Source: an uncultured Verrucomicrobiota bacterium (lineage in GTDB: Bacteria > Verrucomicrobiota > Verrucomicrobiia > Limisphaerales > UBA9464). From it: a stretch of 34,662 bases of DNA. The stretch lies in NCBI GenBank assembly GCA_903864375.1, contig CAIPFS010000696.1:1-34662 (forward strand), in the 5' to 3' direction. The position numbers and the translations under genes are program-made. Positions 9,588 to 19,176 of the stretch are shown one piece after another (the first letter of the stretch is position 1; every line of letters starts with the position of its first letter). Under the pieces are notes generated by a model. The model had not been told where the DNA came from. It did no database searches and worked only from the letters and a program-made list of their open reading frames with translations.

Positions 9588-10649
9588 TCAGGGCGCCGTG
9601 ACAAACTTAAGGACGGCCTGGGTGAATGCATCGGGCTGTTCGGCAAACGGGAAATGACCGCAGCGATCGATCAACAGAAGGTCCGAATTGGCAATGCCCT
9701 TTTGGACCGCCTGAGCGGCGGCGGGGGTGATGAGTCCGTCCTGCCTGCCGTTGATCACCAGGGTACGGCATTTGATCTTCGGGAGTTTTGAGCTGTCGTC
9801 GCGAGTGGCATAGTTGGCAGTCTGGATCAACGCCATGGCGGGTTCATTCGCGGGAGCAATCGCCGAGACCGGCACCTGATATCCGCTGAGCGCCTTCCGT
9901 ATCTGTTCATTATAGGCGGCTCCCACTGTACCATCGGCGTAATACATTTCGTTGAACTGGCTCATGGCAAACTGCATGGAGGACATCAACCGAGCCGGAC
10001 CTGCGGGCAATCCCCGGGCGTAGGGGATGTAGGGTTTGAGCATCTGGGCTCGCTGTTTCAATTTCGGATCAGCGCTCTGCTCGTCCTGGGCAATTTGTTT
10101 TTCGGAAAAATCCAGGATGGCCACCTGGGTTTGCGGCTGTGAAAGCAACCCGTCCACGAAGATGAAGCCCCGGGCGCTATCGGGATGAGTGGAGACGTAG
10201 TTGATTCCCAACATGCCGCCCCAGGAATGCCCGAGGACGTACCAATCCTTCACCTTGAGAAACCGGCGAACCTCCTCCACATCTTTGAGAAGATTGTCCA
10301 TGGTGTAGTCCCGGGTCTCCCCGGGGTCAGGCTGCGTCAGATTCTTCAGGACCAGGCGGGTGGATTGACCACAGCCGCGTTGATCGAGATAAACCACGTT
10401 GAGCGATCCTTCGACCGATTTACCCCACGGATAAAACATGTGAGCAGAAAAACCGGGACCACCATGCAAGATGAGGAGGTAGGGATTGGACGGATCCTGG
10501 CCGCGTACCCGAAAATGAAGCTGCGTCCCGTTGATCTTCTCCAGGTAGTCCTGATCCAACGAAGCCCCGAGCAATGGACCAAGACCCATCCCGAGCAGAA
10601 GGGAGATGCTGATCAGGCATCGGACATAAGCGGCGGGGTTTGAATTCAT
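9588..10649 (-). CDS. Alpha/beta hydrolase, proline iminopeptidase-like (S33), exported
   Basis: LLILHGGPGFSAHMFYPWG, VVYLDQRGCGQSTR, WYVLGHSWGGMLGINY (nucleophile elbow), CRTLVINGRQDGLITPA, RCGHFPFAEQPDAF; N-terminal signal-like segment. Confidence 0.88.
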   Translation of the reverse strand: MNSNPAAYVRCLISISLLLGMGLGPLLGASLDQDYLEKINGTQLHFRVRGQDPSNPYLLILHGGPGFSAHMFYPWGKSVEGSLNVVYLDQRGCGQSTRLVLKNLTQPDPGETRDYTMDNLLKDVEEVRRFLKVKDWYVLGHSWGGMLGINYVSTHPDSARGFIFVDGLLSQPQTQVAILDFSEKQIAQDEQSADPKLKQRAQMLKPYIPYARGLPAGPARLMSSMQFAMSQFNEMYYADGTVGAAYNEQIRKALSGYQVPVSAIAPANEPAMALIQTANYATRDDSSKLPKIKCRTLVINGRQDGLITPAAAQAVQKGIANSDLLLIDRCGHFPFAEQPDAFTQAVLKFVTAP

Positions 10650-10765
10650 GAGCCCAACCAGTTCAGCAGGTGCGGCAGCGGTTCGTCAAACGCCGAGGAC
10701 GATTTGTCGGAGATCAACCGATATTCCTTTTGATTTCGGGGGAAACCGTCTGGATCTTGCGGCAG

Positions 10766-11317
10766 ATGAATGTGCCCATCGATCAAAGCAGGAAACTCCT
10801 GGAGGTGTTGCGGGCCCGGTTTGAGAAGCACATGAGCCGCCACAAAGGACTCGAATGGACCGCTATCCAGGAGCAATTGGAGTCCAGGCCCGGGAAGCTC
10901 CGGTCACTCCATGAAATGGAAGGCACCGGCGGTGAACCCGATGTGGTGGGATATGATCGAAAGGCGGACGAATACCTCTTTTTTGACTGCTCTCCGGAGA
11001 CACCCAAAGGGCGGACCAGCGTGTGCTACGATCGGGAGGCACTCATTTCGCGGAAGGAAGCCCCACCGGCAGATAGCGCCATCGATATGGCTTCAGCGAT
11101 GGGGATTGAGCTCCTGACCGAAGAGCAGTATCTGGATCTGCAAAGGCTGGGAGAATTCGATGTCAAGACGTCGAGCTGGTTAAAAACACCGGCGGAGTTC
11201 AGGCGCCAGGGTGGAGCTCTTTTCGGGGATCGCCGGTATGGGCGGGTCTTCGTTTATCAGAATAGCGCTCCCTGTTATTATCGCGTTCGAGGGTTCCGGG
11301 GATGTCTCAGGGTGTGA
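10766..11317 (+). CDS. DUF4256 domain-containing protein
   Basis: Near-canonical DUF4256 sequence: LLEVLRARFEKHMSRHKGLEW...LHEMEGTGGEPDVVGYDRKADEYLFFDCSPETPKGRTSVCYDREAL...TSSWLKTPAEFRRQGGALFGDRRYGRVFVYQNSAPCYY..RGFRG. The ORF extends upstream to 10670. Confidence 0.88.
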   Translation: MNVPIDQSRKLLEVLRARFEKHMSRHKGLEWTAIQEQLESRPGKLRSLHEMEGTGGEPDVVGYDRKADEYLFFDCSPETPKGRTSVCYDREALISRKEAPPADSAIDMASAMGIELLTEEQYLDLQRLGEFDVKTSSWLKTPAEFRRQGGALFGDRRYGRVFVYQNSAPCYYRVRGFRGCLRV

Positions 11318-11471
11318 TTTCAGAGCAAAGCCTTCGATGGTCCATCCGGACATCGATCCACTGACCTGTCCCATCGTTGGTCAACAAGGGTGGCTGGCAT
11401 CGCGAAGGGATGTAAAACAGGGAGATTCAAAACGGGGAGATCCGTGTTTCGACGCAGAGAGTTCGAACGGG

Positions 11472-13421
11472 TTACGGGGTCCCGATGACCGCCCTATAAA
11501 AGCGCTGACCTGCGTTCCCCGCCCCCGAATCGGAGAGGGTCTGAGTGGAGCCATTGAGGGTCAGGGAGGTGAGTGTCTGCCACCCGTTCCCCGGTGCACC
11601 GAGATCCGAGGAGTATTGAACCGTACAGGCGACGCCGTTCATGCCCCGAACGGAGAGCTGATGCGGAGGGCTGAAGGAGAGGGCTGGTGGCGGAAAGACT
11701 CCAAAAACGCCGATGCCGCTGCCCGTTCCCACGTAAACCTTGCCGTTCGAAATCATCGGCGTGGAGAACTTCATCGCAAGCCCCGTCAGATCCCGCACCC
11801 CGGCCTGGGTATTGTCGTAAAGCTCATGTGTGATGTCATTTGCATCGTACGCCCTGAGAATGGCGGAGCTCCCTGAACGAAAACCGCTGGCCTGGATGAT
11901 CCAAAGGATGGCATTGGTGAGGCCATTGGCGGAAAGGCACGGGGATCCGCCGGGAGCTCCCAGGCTTTCAACCGTCTGGGAAACGGGCACGGTCGATAGA
12001 CGGGCGTTGGTGACCGAGTAGCTGTAAAGATAACTGGAGATGAGGTTGATATAGAGCTGGTGATTGAAATAAAGCGGAGCGACACAGCTGGGAATCTGTG
12101 TCGAAACCGCCTGAACAATCTGGTCATTGCCGGTAGGGGAGTTGTGGCCCATATCGTCCCGGTCCACGAGGTAGAGGATACCATCCTTGCCCACCCCGAT
12201 GACCAGATGGGGGTGGGAAGCACTGCCCGCTTCATCTGGCAGGAGGATGGGGCCGCCGGAGCCCAAATCTCCATCCACTGAGGCGAGAAGTGCCTGGTCG
12301 GACGGGGAAAAATAGTCTTGAACCTGAATGCCGTTTCCCGTGGGAGTGGATCCGGAGGCAGGCCCCAGCTTGACGAAGCTGTCACCAAAGTTTGACTGGC
12401 CATCGAAGGTGCCGTTGCCGGTCATGAGGTAAATGCTTCCGTCGGCATCCGCCGCGGGACCCGCCCCGGCCATCCAAATCCCACCGGCAACTCCATTCGG
12501 TGTGTCGTTAAAAACGGACACCTGCTGGAGCGTTCTGGCATCATAGCCAAGGAGCCAGCCATGATAGGGTCCATAGTCGCCCATCGAGGAAAATGCAACG
12601 TAGACGACTCCGTTCAGCAGCAGGAGGGCGCTGCGCTGGAGCTGATAAAAATCATTGAACAGTACGGTTCCCCCGATCGAGTTGATGCCCATGCCGGGCG
12701 CCTGGGCTGAGATCTTGATGGGACCCCCAAACTTTTGAGCTCCGGTCGCCACGTCGAGGGCGCAGAGCAGGTGGTAATACGGCGGGTTTATTCCGCCGCT
12801 ATCTTTGACGTGAGCAACCAGATAGAGGGTGCCAGTCCCTGGGTCGATCACGGGCGTTCCGGTAATGCCCAGTTGGGTCAGCGATCCGTCCGTGGTGTTA
12901 TAATCACGGAGGGGGACGGCCGAGGTGCCGGCGGCGGCATCCGTCAGGTGGACGGTCCAGAGCGGTGCCGCTGTGGCACCCGTGTTGGAATCCGCATCGT
13001 AGGCATAGACGCTATCGTTCTCGGTCACTGCATACACCACATTGTGGACTCCTTTGCCTGGAATGGACACGCCTGTGAGGTACAACGGCTGGGCGTACAG
13101 AAAGTCGTCCGTGGGAAGGTTGAAGAGCAGGCCGAACGTGTTGGAATGGACCAGAGCGGGTGTAAGAAACGTTTCATGAGTGTTCAATCCCGATCGCGCC
13201 GTGTCGTAGTGCCAGGTGGTGACGTTGACGGGAGTAAGCGAACCCTCCGCGGGTGGGGTCGAACCCCAAAGGGAAAGGGCCACCCCTGGTATGAGGAGGG
13301 CTAGGAGGAGGAGTCGATGAAGGACCCCGTTTATCAACGTTCCGCTCACGCGCCTCCCGCTGTGCCGTCCAGGCCCCCGGCAGGATGAGACGTTGTGGAC
13401 GTGATCGGATTCAAGGTTCAT
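11472..13421 (-). CDS. Secreted PQQ-like beta-propeller repeat protein
   Basis: Repeats such as NVVYAVTENDSVYAYDADSNTGATAAPLWTVHLTD, GTPVIDPGTGTLYLVAHVKDSGG, LLCALDVATGAQKFGGP, MISNGKVYVGTGSGIGVFG. Hydrophobic export segment RLLLLALLIPGVALSLWG. Start ambiguous (ORF to 13502). Confidence 0.8.
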   Translation of the reverse strand: MNLESDHVHNVSSCRGPGRHSGRRVSGTLINGVLHRLLLLALLIPGVALSLWGSTPPAEGSLTPVNVTTWHYDTARSGLNTHETFLTPALVHSNTFGLLFNLPTDDFLYAQPLYLTGVSIPGKGVHNVVYAVTENDSVYAYDADSNTGATAAPLWTVHLTDAAAGTSAVPLRDYNTTDGSLTQLGITGTPVIDPGTGTLYLVAHVKDSGGINPPYYHLLCALDVATGAQKFGGPIKISAQAPGMGINSIGGTVLFNDFYQLQRSALLLLNGVVYVAFSSMGDYGPYHGWLLGYDARTLQQVSVFNDTPNGVAGGIWMAGAGPAADADGSIYLMTGNGTFDGQSNFGDSFVKLGPASGSTPTGNGIQVQDYFSPSDQALLASVDGDLGSGGPILLPDEAGSASHPHLVIGVGKDGILYLVDRDDMGHNSPTGNDQIVQAVSTQIPSCVAPLYFNHQLYINLISSYLYSYSVTNARLSTVPVSQTVESLGAPGGSPCLSANGLTNAILWIIQASGFRSGSSAILRAYDANDITHELYDNTQAGVRDLTGLAMKFSTPMISNGKVYVGTGSGIGVFGVFPPPALSFSPPHQLSVRGMNGVACTVQYSSDLGAPGNGWQTLTSLTLNGSTQTLSDSGAGNAGQRFYRAVIGTP

Positions 13422-13849
13422 TCGGATGGTCTGGGGGGATCGGGCGCCTGATGAAGCCGATGGCCCATGGTTGTGCCATGCGGGATCCGGCAGGGAATAC
13501 ATGCGATCGCGCCTCCTTTCGAAATCGGAAGCAATTCATGTGCCGATGGGTTCAGAATCAGAAGGTGCGGTAGTTCCGATACGAAAGGCCCGGCACCTGC
13601 ACACGATTCAGGGACGCAGGCGGAGCGGAAATGGCCGGTTCCCGAGAGTCGATATCCCGTTCATGCAACGCCGTTCGCCATTCCCGGCGGCCATCACTCC
13701 CCGTGCGCCTGGGACAGCAACGGTGGAAAGAAACTGATCGCTTGAGGACAGTCGGTCACCGGGTTTGCATTCTGGGGAGTCCGGCAGATTCTCTTATTCC
13801 AGGTCTCGATTCCCTGCATTTGAACCGCTCGGGTGGGGTCTTCTGGATT

Positions 13850-15850
13850 TTACGGCGTCCAGCGGTAGAGCAGGTTTTTCCCCCTCCAATCCTCCTCGAC
13901 GAGGACCAGGTATTCACCGTTCTGACGTTTCATTGCCGCAAGCGCATAAGGCATGTCCTGCCAGCCGGCATTGCCGCCAACTTCCGGGCCCGGGACGAAA
14001 CCACCGACATAGGTGCCGTCGTTGGCCTTAAGAATATGGGTCGGCTGTCGGTTCTCCTCGGGCTTGACCATGCCCACAAAAATATAGTCGCCCGCCACGG
14101 CAAAGGATTGAGGGGAAAGCGGTGTGCCTTTGTCGGTTCCCTTGGGATTGACCGGCAGCCGGATGGTCCATCGGACGGTTTTGTTTCCGTGAACCCAGCC
14201 GTCGTAACGGCGCAGGGTCTTTCCCACGACACCCCACGATTCGTTCTCATCGCTCTTGAGATACCCGCTGACATACAGCGTGTCGGTCGCCGCCTCGTAA
14301 TGGACCCGCCGCACGACCTCAAAGTCATCCGGCCAGGGCCAGGAGTCTGGTTTTGCCGTCTCAAAGCGCGGCAGGGCATCGTCACTCCACCCCAGGAATC
14401 GGAATCGGTGAATCGTCCGACCTTGCGCGTCGCCGTGCCAGATGTCGCCGTTCTCAGAGACGTTCCACGCCCAGGTTTCGCCCGGAGCGGTGATGCGACC
14501 GACAGGTCTGGCGATCAAGCCCCCGGATCCATCAAACGCAAACAATTGATATCCGCCGCCGTATTGGCCGATGCCATAAAGCAATCGACGACCTTGAAGG
14601 TGGCGGAGGAAAACCGTCATTGCTGAACTTGCCCGAGAGTCTCCGGGGTATGTGATGTGGTCGACCGTGGTCGCTCGCTGCCGCCAGATCAGGCCGCCTT
14701 TCCCGGATTCAAGATCGAGATCGAACAGGGCGGTCCGGCTGTAAACCACCTTGCCATCCGCATCTGGATCGAAACCAAAGGTGTCCACGAAGGCGTGATT
14801 GGCCAGTTCCCATCGCAGCTTCCCGTCCGGAGTGAACGAGCGAACCACGAGCGTTCCAACCGGTGCCCCGTTGAAACCAAGGGCGACGTAAAGGTTGCCC
14901 GCTGAATCTGTCCCCGCTCCACGGAGGGCATAGAGTTTGGTGGAAGAGGATGCACCCGGCGTTCCGGAGCGAATACCCCCTTGATCGCCGAACGTGGAGA
15001 CGAGCTTTGGGATGGCTTCGCCCACGTCGAAGATTTTCACCTGCTGGTCCTGACCGTCATCGCAGACGATGAGCCGTCCGCGTTGGTCAAAGGCAAGCGC
15101 TGTCGGTTTGGCAACGAAATCCAGGCCGGAAAACAATTCCACGCCGGTGACGTCAAAATGCTTCACGTTTGTGCCCGCCAGAACCCACAATGAATGGTCC
15201 GGTGCAAAAGCGACATCCGTGGCGGACGCAACCGTGAAGTGAGTGATCCGGCTGAAGTCGGATGCCCGACGCAGATCAATCTGATTGGTGTAAACCAAGG
15301 CGAGGACCCCCTCCTTCGCGGCGAGACCCAGCGCCTTGTCCGGCATTTCCTGCTCGTCGGAAAATTTCGCCGAATTGAGGTTTCCCGGCATCCAGGTGAA
15401 CCGGAGCAATTGCCCGCCGGTATTGGCGATAAAGATATTGGTTCCGTCCGCGGCGACGGCGCGGTTGCCGGTGCTCCAACCCCAGGCAGATTCCCGACCC
15501 CTCTCCTTCTTGAGGAGGACGCGGTTCACCTGACCGTCCTTGTAGAGCCCGATACACCGCCCTGCTTCATCCCAATCGGTGCCGGCAATGACCGTGCCAT
15601 CCGGGGTGACCTCAATCTCATCCGCACCATTCTGCACCCAGTAGCCCTGTCCGTTGGGGCCGCCATCCCCTGGGAACGAATTACCCACCCAGCTGGTGGT
15701 ATACTGTCCAGGCGGGGCTTTGAAAGCCGGCGTCTGAGCCAGGCCGATTGTTGCCGAAACAACGCTCAAAAACGGGATGACCGCACGGACCACGAGCGCG
15801 CAGGAACGGGACCCAGGGGTTTGGATTGGTTTCATTGGAATACGTTTCAT
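13850..15850 (-). CDS. Secreted NHL/SMP-30-like beta-propeller protein
   Basis: 671 aa ORF with a signal peptide (VVRAVIPFLSVVSATIGLAQT) and repeated blade-like segments (ATDVAFAPDHSLWVLAGTNVKHFD; PTALAFDQRGRLIVCDDGQDQQVKIFD). Starts possible at 15850 or 15835. Confidence 0.7.
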   Translation of the reverse strand: MKRIPMKPIQTPGSRSCALVVRAVIPFLSVVSATIGLAQTPAFKAPPGQYTTSWVGNSFPGDGGPNGQGYWVQNGADEIEVTPDGTVIAGTDWDEAGRCIGLYKDGQVNRVLLKKERGRESAWGWSTGNRAVAADGTNIFIANTGGQLLRFTWMPGNLNSAKFSDEQEMPDKALGLAAKEGVLALVYTNQIDLRRASDFSRITHFTVASATDVAFAPDHSLWVLAGTNVKHFDVTGVELFSGLDFVAKPTALAFDQRGRLIVCDDGQDQQVKIFDVGEAIPKLVSTFGDQGGIRSGTPGASSSTKLYALRGAGTDSAGNLYVALGFNGAPVGTLVVRSFTPDGKLRWELANHAFVDTFGFDPDADGKVVYSRTALFDLDLESGKGGLIWRQRATTVDHITYPGDSRASSAMTVFLRHLQGRRLLYGIGQYGGGYQLFAFDGSGGLIARPVGRITAPGETWAWNVSENGDIWHGDAQGRTIHRFRFLGWSDDALPRFETAKPDSWPWPDDFEVVRRVHYEAATDTLYVSGYLKSDENESWGVVGKTLRRYDGWVHGNKTVRWTIRLPVNPKGTDKGTPLSPQSFAVAGDYIFVGMVKPEENRQPTHILKANDGTYVGGFVPGPEVGGNAGWQDMPYALAAMKRQNGEYLVLVEEDWRGKNLLYRWTP

Positions 15851-16141
15851 CCTGGCGGATCGCACAGTGGACTACCGAGGGTTGGGTCGTCGAGCTGGCG
15901 GCCCCGCTACGGCCTGTCGTGAGTTCGTCATTCAGGAACTGCCCTGCGCCAGTCGCCTGGCCTTCCCCGAGGCTGGCAAAAACATGCCGGCATCCCGTTC
16001 GATGTCCACAGGGAGTTTGATTCATGTCACGGTCCTCATCCGATCGGCAGGAACCAGCGGCCGCCCTTCCGCGCCAGCATTGCTCCTTGGGGGATTCCTT
16101 TCTCCCTTCCCAAATGGAGCGCGCCGGACATCATCCGGGCC

Positions 16142-16936
16142 ATGAAGTACAGCTATGCCGAATTGGCAAAGATGATCGACCATTCCCTGCTTCACCCGAC
16201 CATGACCGATCAGGACCTGGAAGACGGCTGCCGGTTGGCCGCCCGATACCAGGTGGCATCGGTGTGCATCAAGCCCTACGCGGTCAAACGGGCCGCAGAA
16301 TTGCTTCAAGGCACCGGTGTCCTTGTGGGTGCGGTCATCGGCTTTCCCCACGGCAATTCCACCAGCGAATCCAAGCGTTACGAAACCGAGCTCGCCTGCG
16401 CCGATGGTGCTGCCGAAATCGACATGGTCATCAATATTGGCAAGGCGCTGGGAGGCGATTGGGCCTACGTCGAAGCGGATGTACGGATCGTCTGTGACGA
16501 AGCGCATCGCCACGGAGCAAAGGTGAAGGTTATTTTTGAGAACGATTACCTGACCAAAGGCGGTGCCGGTCTGGGCAGTGACGACTTCAAACGAAAGCTT
16601 TGCGTTCTATGCGAGCGTGCCGGAGCGGACTGGGTGAAGACATCGACGGGTTACGGGTTCGTGAAGCAGCCCGATGGAAGTTATAATTACAAGGGGGCGA
16701 CTGAGCACGATCTCGCCCTGATGCGAGCCGCGGTCTCCTCCCGCGTTCAGGTCAAGGCGGCAGGTGGCGTGCGCGACCTCGACGGATTGATACGCGTCCG
16801 GGATTTGGGCGGCTCCCGGTGCGGTGCCACGGCCACGGCCGTCATGATGGACGAGTACCGGCGACGGGAAGCCGCCGAGGCAGCCGGTGGTGTCGAGGAG
16901 AAAATCTCAGGGCAACTGGGTGCGGGCGGATACTAG
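16142..16936 (+). CDS. deoC: Deoxyribose-phosphate aldolase
   Basis: IDHSLLHPTMT, VASVCIKPYAVKRA, VGAVIGFPHGNSTSESKRYET, GAAEIDMVINIGKALGGDWAYVEADV, AGADWVKTSTGYG, VQVKAAGGVRDLDGLI. Confidence 0.95.
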   Translation: MKYSYAELAKMIDHSLLHPTMTDQDLEDGCRLAARYQVASVCIKPYAVKRAAELLQGTGVLVGAVIGFPHGNSTSESKRYETELACADGAAEIDMVINIGKALGGDWAYVEADVRIVCDEAHRHGAKVKVIFENDYLTKGGAGLGSDDFKRKLCVLCERAGADWVKTSTGYGFVKQPDGSYNYKGATEHDLALMRAAVSSRVQVKAAGGVRDLDGLIRVRDLGGSRCGATATAVMMDEYRRREAAEAAGGVEEKISGQLGAGGY

Positions 16937-17024
16937 TTCTGGTGGGCTATCTTTTGATGGAGTCCTTTTGCAGGCGAAACCATCTTCACCCCATTCAAAA
17001 ACAACCCGGTAGAACCCGGAGTGC

Positions 17025-18125
17025 CTACTGGCTCAGCGGATTGCTGACCCCGACGCCACCAAAGCTGCTATCCACGGCGTGGCCGCCTTCATTGGCCGCG
17101 ACCGTACGGACAAAGGTGTCGGTGATCAATTTTGCATACCGTTCAAGCGTCCGGAAGGGGCTGCGGGGAACATAGACGATATCTCCTGCCTGCAGACTCA
17201 CGTCTTTCTGGCGGCCCAGATAGATGGCCTGAAAGTTGACCAATCCGATCCGGGGCTCGGAGAGCGACCCGCGCACAATGGCCACCTGACTGACATAGGC
17301 ATCCGGCGTGGTTCCCAGGGCTTTGGCAATGGCGGTGGTCAGGGTCATGTGATCGACATACCCCAACGGACGAGGGCCCCGGACCGCTCCGAGAACATAG
17401 ATCTGAGCGGAAAGCGAGGAAGGCAGGTAGATGAAGTCGTCCGGCTCGAGATAGATGTTCTGCGTCGTATCACCCTGTCGCAACAACCGTTGAAAATTGA
17501 CGGGCAGCATCTCGCCGCTGCGAATTAAGAAACTGTGATTGAGATCAGCCAACTCCTCCGTGGTTCCCGTGAAGCGCGAAGTGAAGAGTCCGCCGGCCCT
17601 GGAAATGGCCTCGATCACCGTCATGGGTGCGTCCAGCGGAAAGACGCCCGATTTGTTAAGCCGCCCCATGACCCAGACCCTTTTGCTTTCAGCCCGTGTC
17701 AATTGCAGCGATAACTGAGGGTGCTGGTAGTATTGGGTCAGCTCTTTTTCCAGCTTCAATCGGGCTTCCTCGAGGGTCAGCGCCCAGACATCCATTCCAG
17801 GAAGTAGATCGAAATAGATTTTTCCATCGGCACAGACAAAAGTCGTCGTCCGCGTGCCTGTACGCCCGAGGATTTCCAGTTCAATACGGTCGCCGGGGCC
17901 CAGACGGTAGGGCTCGGTGGACGGTCGGAGCCATTCCGGACGTATCTGATTCGAGCTCACCACGCTGGTCAGATTGGTGGCGGGAGCTCCCACGGGGGCC
18001 GGGGTGGTTGCCCGGGGGTCAAATTTCTTGGCCACCAGAACCGATTCCGGCGCACAACCCGCCCAAAAAATTGCCATGGCCACCAGCAGGGGAGGGATGG
18101 GGATTCGGAAAAAGTTCCTGTTCAT
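17025..18125 (-). CDS. Wza-like polysaccharide export lipoprotein (Poly_export/SLBB)
   Basis: Lipobox-like AIFWAGCAPES, YRLGPGDRIELEILGRTGTRTTTFVCADGKIYFDLLPGMDVWALTLEEARLKLEKELTQYY, SLBB segments VWVMGRLNKSGVFPLDAPMTVIEAISRAGGL and IYVLGAVRGPRPLGY. Confidence 0.92.
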   Translation of the reverse strand: MNRNFFRIPIPPLLVAMAIFWAGCAPESVLVAKKFDPRATTPAPVGAPATNLTSVVSSNQIRPEWLRPSTEPYRLGPGDRIELEILGRTGTRTTTFVCADGKIYFDLLPGMDVWALTLEEARLKLEKELTQYYQHPQLSLQLTRAESKRVWVMGRLNKSGVFPLDAPMTVIEAISRAGGLFTSRFTGTTEELADLNHSFLIRSGEMLPVNFQRLLRQGDTTQNIYLEPDDFIYLPSSLSAQIYVLGAVRGPRPLGYVDHMTLTTAIAKALGTTPDAYVSQVAIVRGSLSEPRIGLVNFQAIYLGRQKDVSLQAGDIVYVPRSPFRTLERYAKLITDTFVRTVAANEGGHAVDSSFGGVGVSNPLSQ

Positions 18126-18126
18126 G

Positions 18127-19176
18127 TCACTTGATTCCAGGGACCACCGGGCTGGTGATCAGGGGTCCGATGTTTTTGCCGGTCCAGGTGGTCACGACCG
18201 TCTGGATGAATGAAGTGACCGCAAGGTCGGCGAGGTCCTCCACCCGAATCCACGGACGGTTGGACACGTATACCAGGTCGCGGGGCAGCAGCCGGAAGTC
18301 GGAACCCTTGCCGGCGAGGATGTCCTTGGTATCGACGATGAAACGCTCGGGATTCTCGAGGCTGCCCCGGACAACCAGCACCCGCTGGCGGAAGGCGTTT
18401 TCAGTGAAGCCACCGGCCAGCGTGATGGAGCCGAGGACACTGGCGTCAATGGAGAGCCCCTGGGCGCCGGGCGATCCCACGGCACCCAGCACGTAGATCT
18501 CATTATTCACCGAGGACGGAAAATAAAGGTAGTCGTCGGGTTCGATCAGGATGTTCTGGCTCAAATCCCCACGGCGAAACAGCTTGTCGAGGTCAATGGG
18601 AACCCGCTGATGATTCCGGATCAGAAAGCTGCGGGGCAGATCCGCCAGCTCCACTGTGTTGAGCTGAAAAATGCCTGTTTCAAGTCCACCCGCCTGAGCC
18701 ACGGCCTCGATGACGGTCATGGGACGCTCCAGTGTAAATGCTCCCTTATTAATCACCTTGCCAAGAATATAGAATTTTTTGCTCCTCAATTCCCCGGGGG
18801 TCACGATGACGCGGGGGCGGATGTAGTACCTGGACAGTTCAGAGGCGACGGCCTCCCGAAGCTCGTCGATGGTCTTCCCGGCGGCCATCACCCCAAGGGC
18901 CTGGAGGTAATTCACGCGTCCGTCAGGGGCGATGACGACATTGGGGCGGGCCAGTTCGGGATGTCCGTAAAAGGAGAATCCGATGACGTCGTTGGGTCCC
19001 AGGGTGTAGTGCTCCTGCCAGGCGGCCTTGATTCTGGAATTGCTGCCCGAAAACACCAGCGGAGCCGACGGCTTCGGCGCGGTGGGAATGATGGCTTCGT
19101 CGGCGCGGGCGATGACGAGCGCCAGACAGACGGCAAGGAAGATCCGACACCCGGGGAAGCGGGAGGAAGAGCTCAT
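18127..19176 (-). CDS. Wza-like polysaccharide export protein, second tandem copy
   Basis: YTLGPNDVIGFSFYGHPELARPNVVIAPDGRVNYLQALGVMAAGKTIDELREAVASELSRYY, FYILGKVINKGAFTLERPMTVIEAVAQAGGL. Start MSSSSRFPG overlaps the upstream stop by 4 nt. Confidence 0.92.
   Translation of the reverse strand: MSSSSRFPGCRIFLAVCLALVIARADEAIIPTAPKPSAPLVFSGSNSRIKAAWQEHYTLGPNDVIGFSFYGHPELARPNVVIAPDGRVNYLQALGVMAAGKTIDELREAVASELSRYYIRPRVIVTPGELRSKKFYILGKVINKGAFTLERPMTVIEAVAQAGGLETGIFQLNTVELADLPRSFLIRNHQRVPIDLDKLFRRGDLSQNILIEPDDYLYFPSSVNNEIYVLGAVGSPGAQGLSIDASVLGSITLAGGFTENAFRQRVLVVRGSLENPERFIVDTKDILAGKGSDFRLLPRDLVYVSNRPWIRVEDLADLAVTSFIQTVVTTWTGKNIGPLITSPVVPGIK

Noticed and set aside
11418-11450. Imperfect direct repeat aaaacagggagatt / aaaacggggagatc
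   Set aside because: Only two short imperfect copies in an intergenic spacer; no further structure to support a regulatory or mobile element.
11455-11480. T-loop-like 'gagttcgaacgggtt' suggesting a tRNA
   Set aside because: No matching T-stem, anticodon arm or acceptor stem can be drawn on either strand.
13631-14626. 331-aa plus-strand ORF
   Set aside because: Mostly antisense to the NHL-like propeller gene; composition typical of a shadow ORF.
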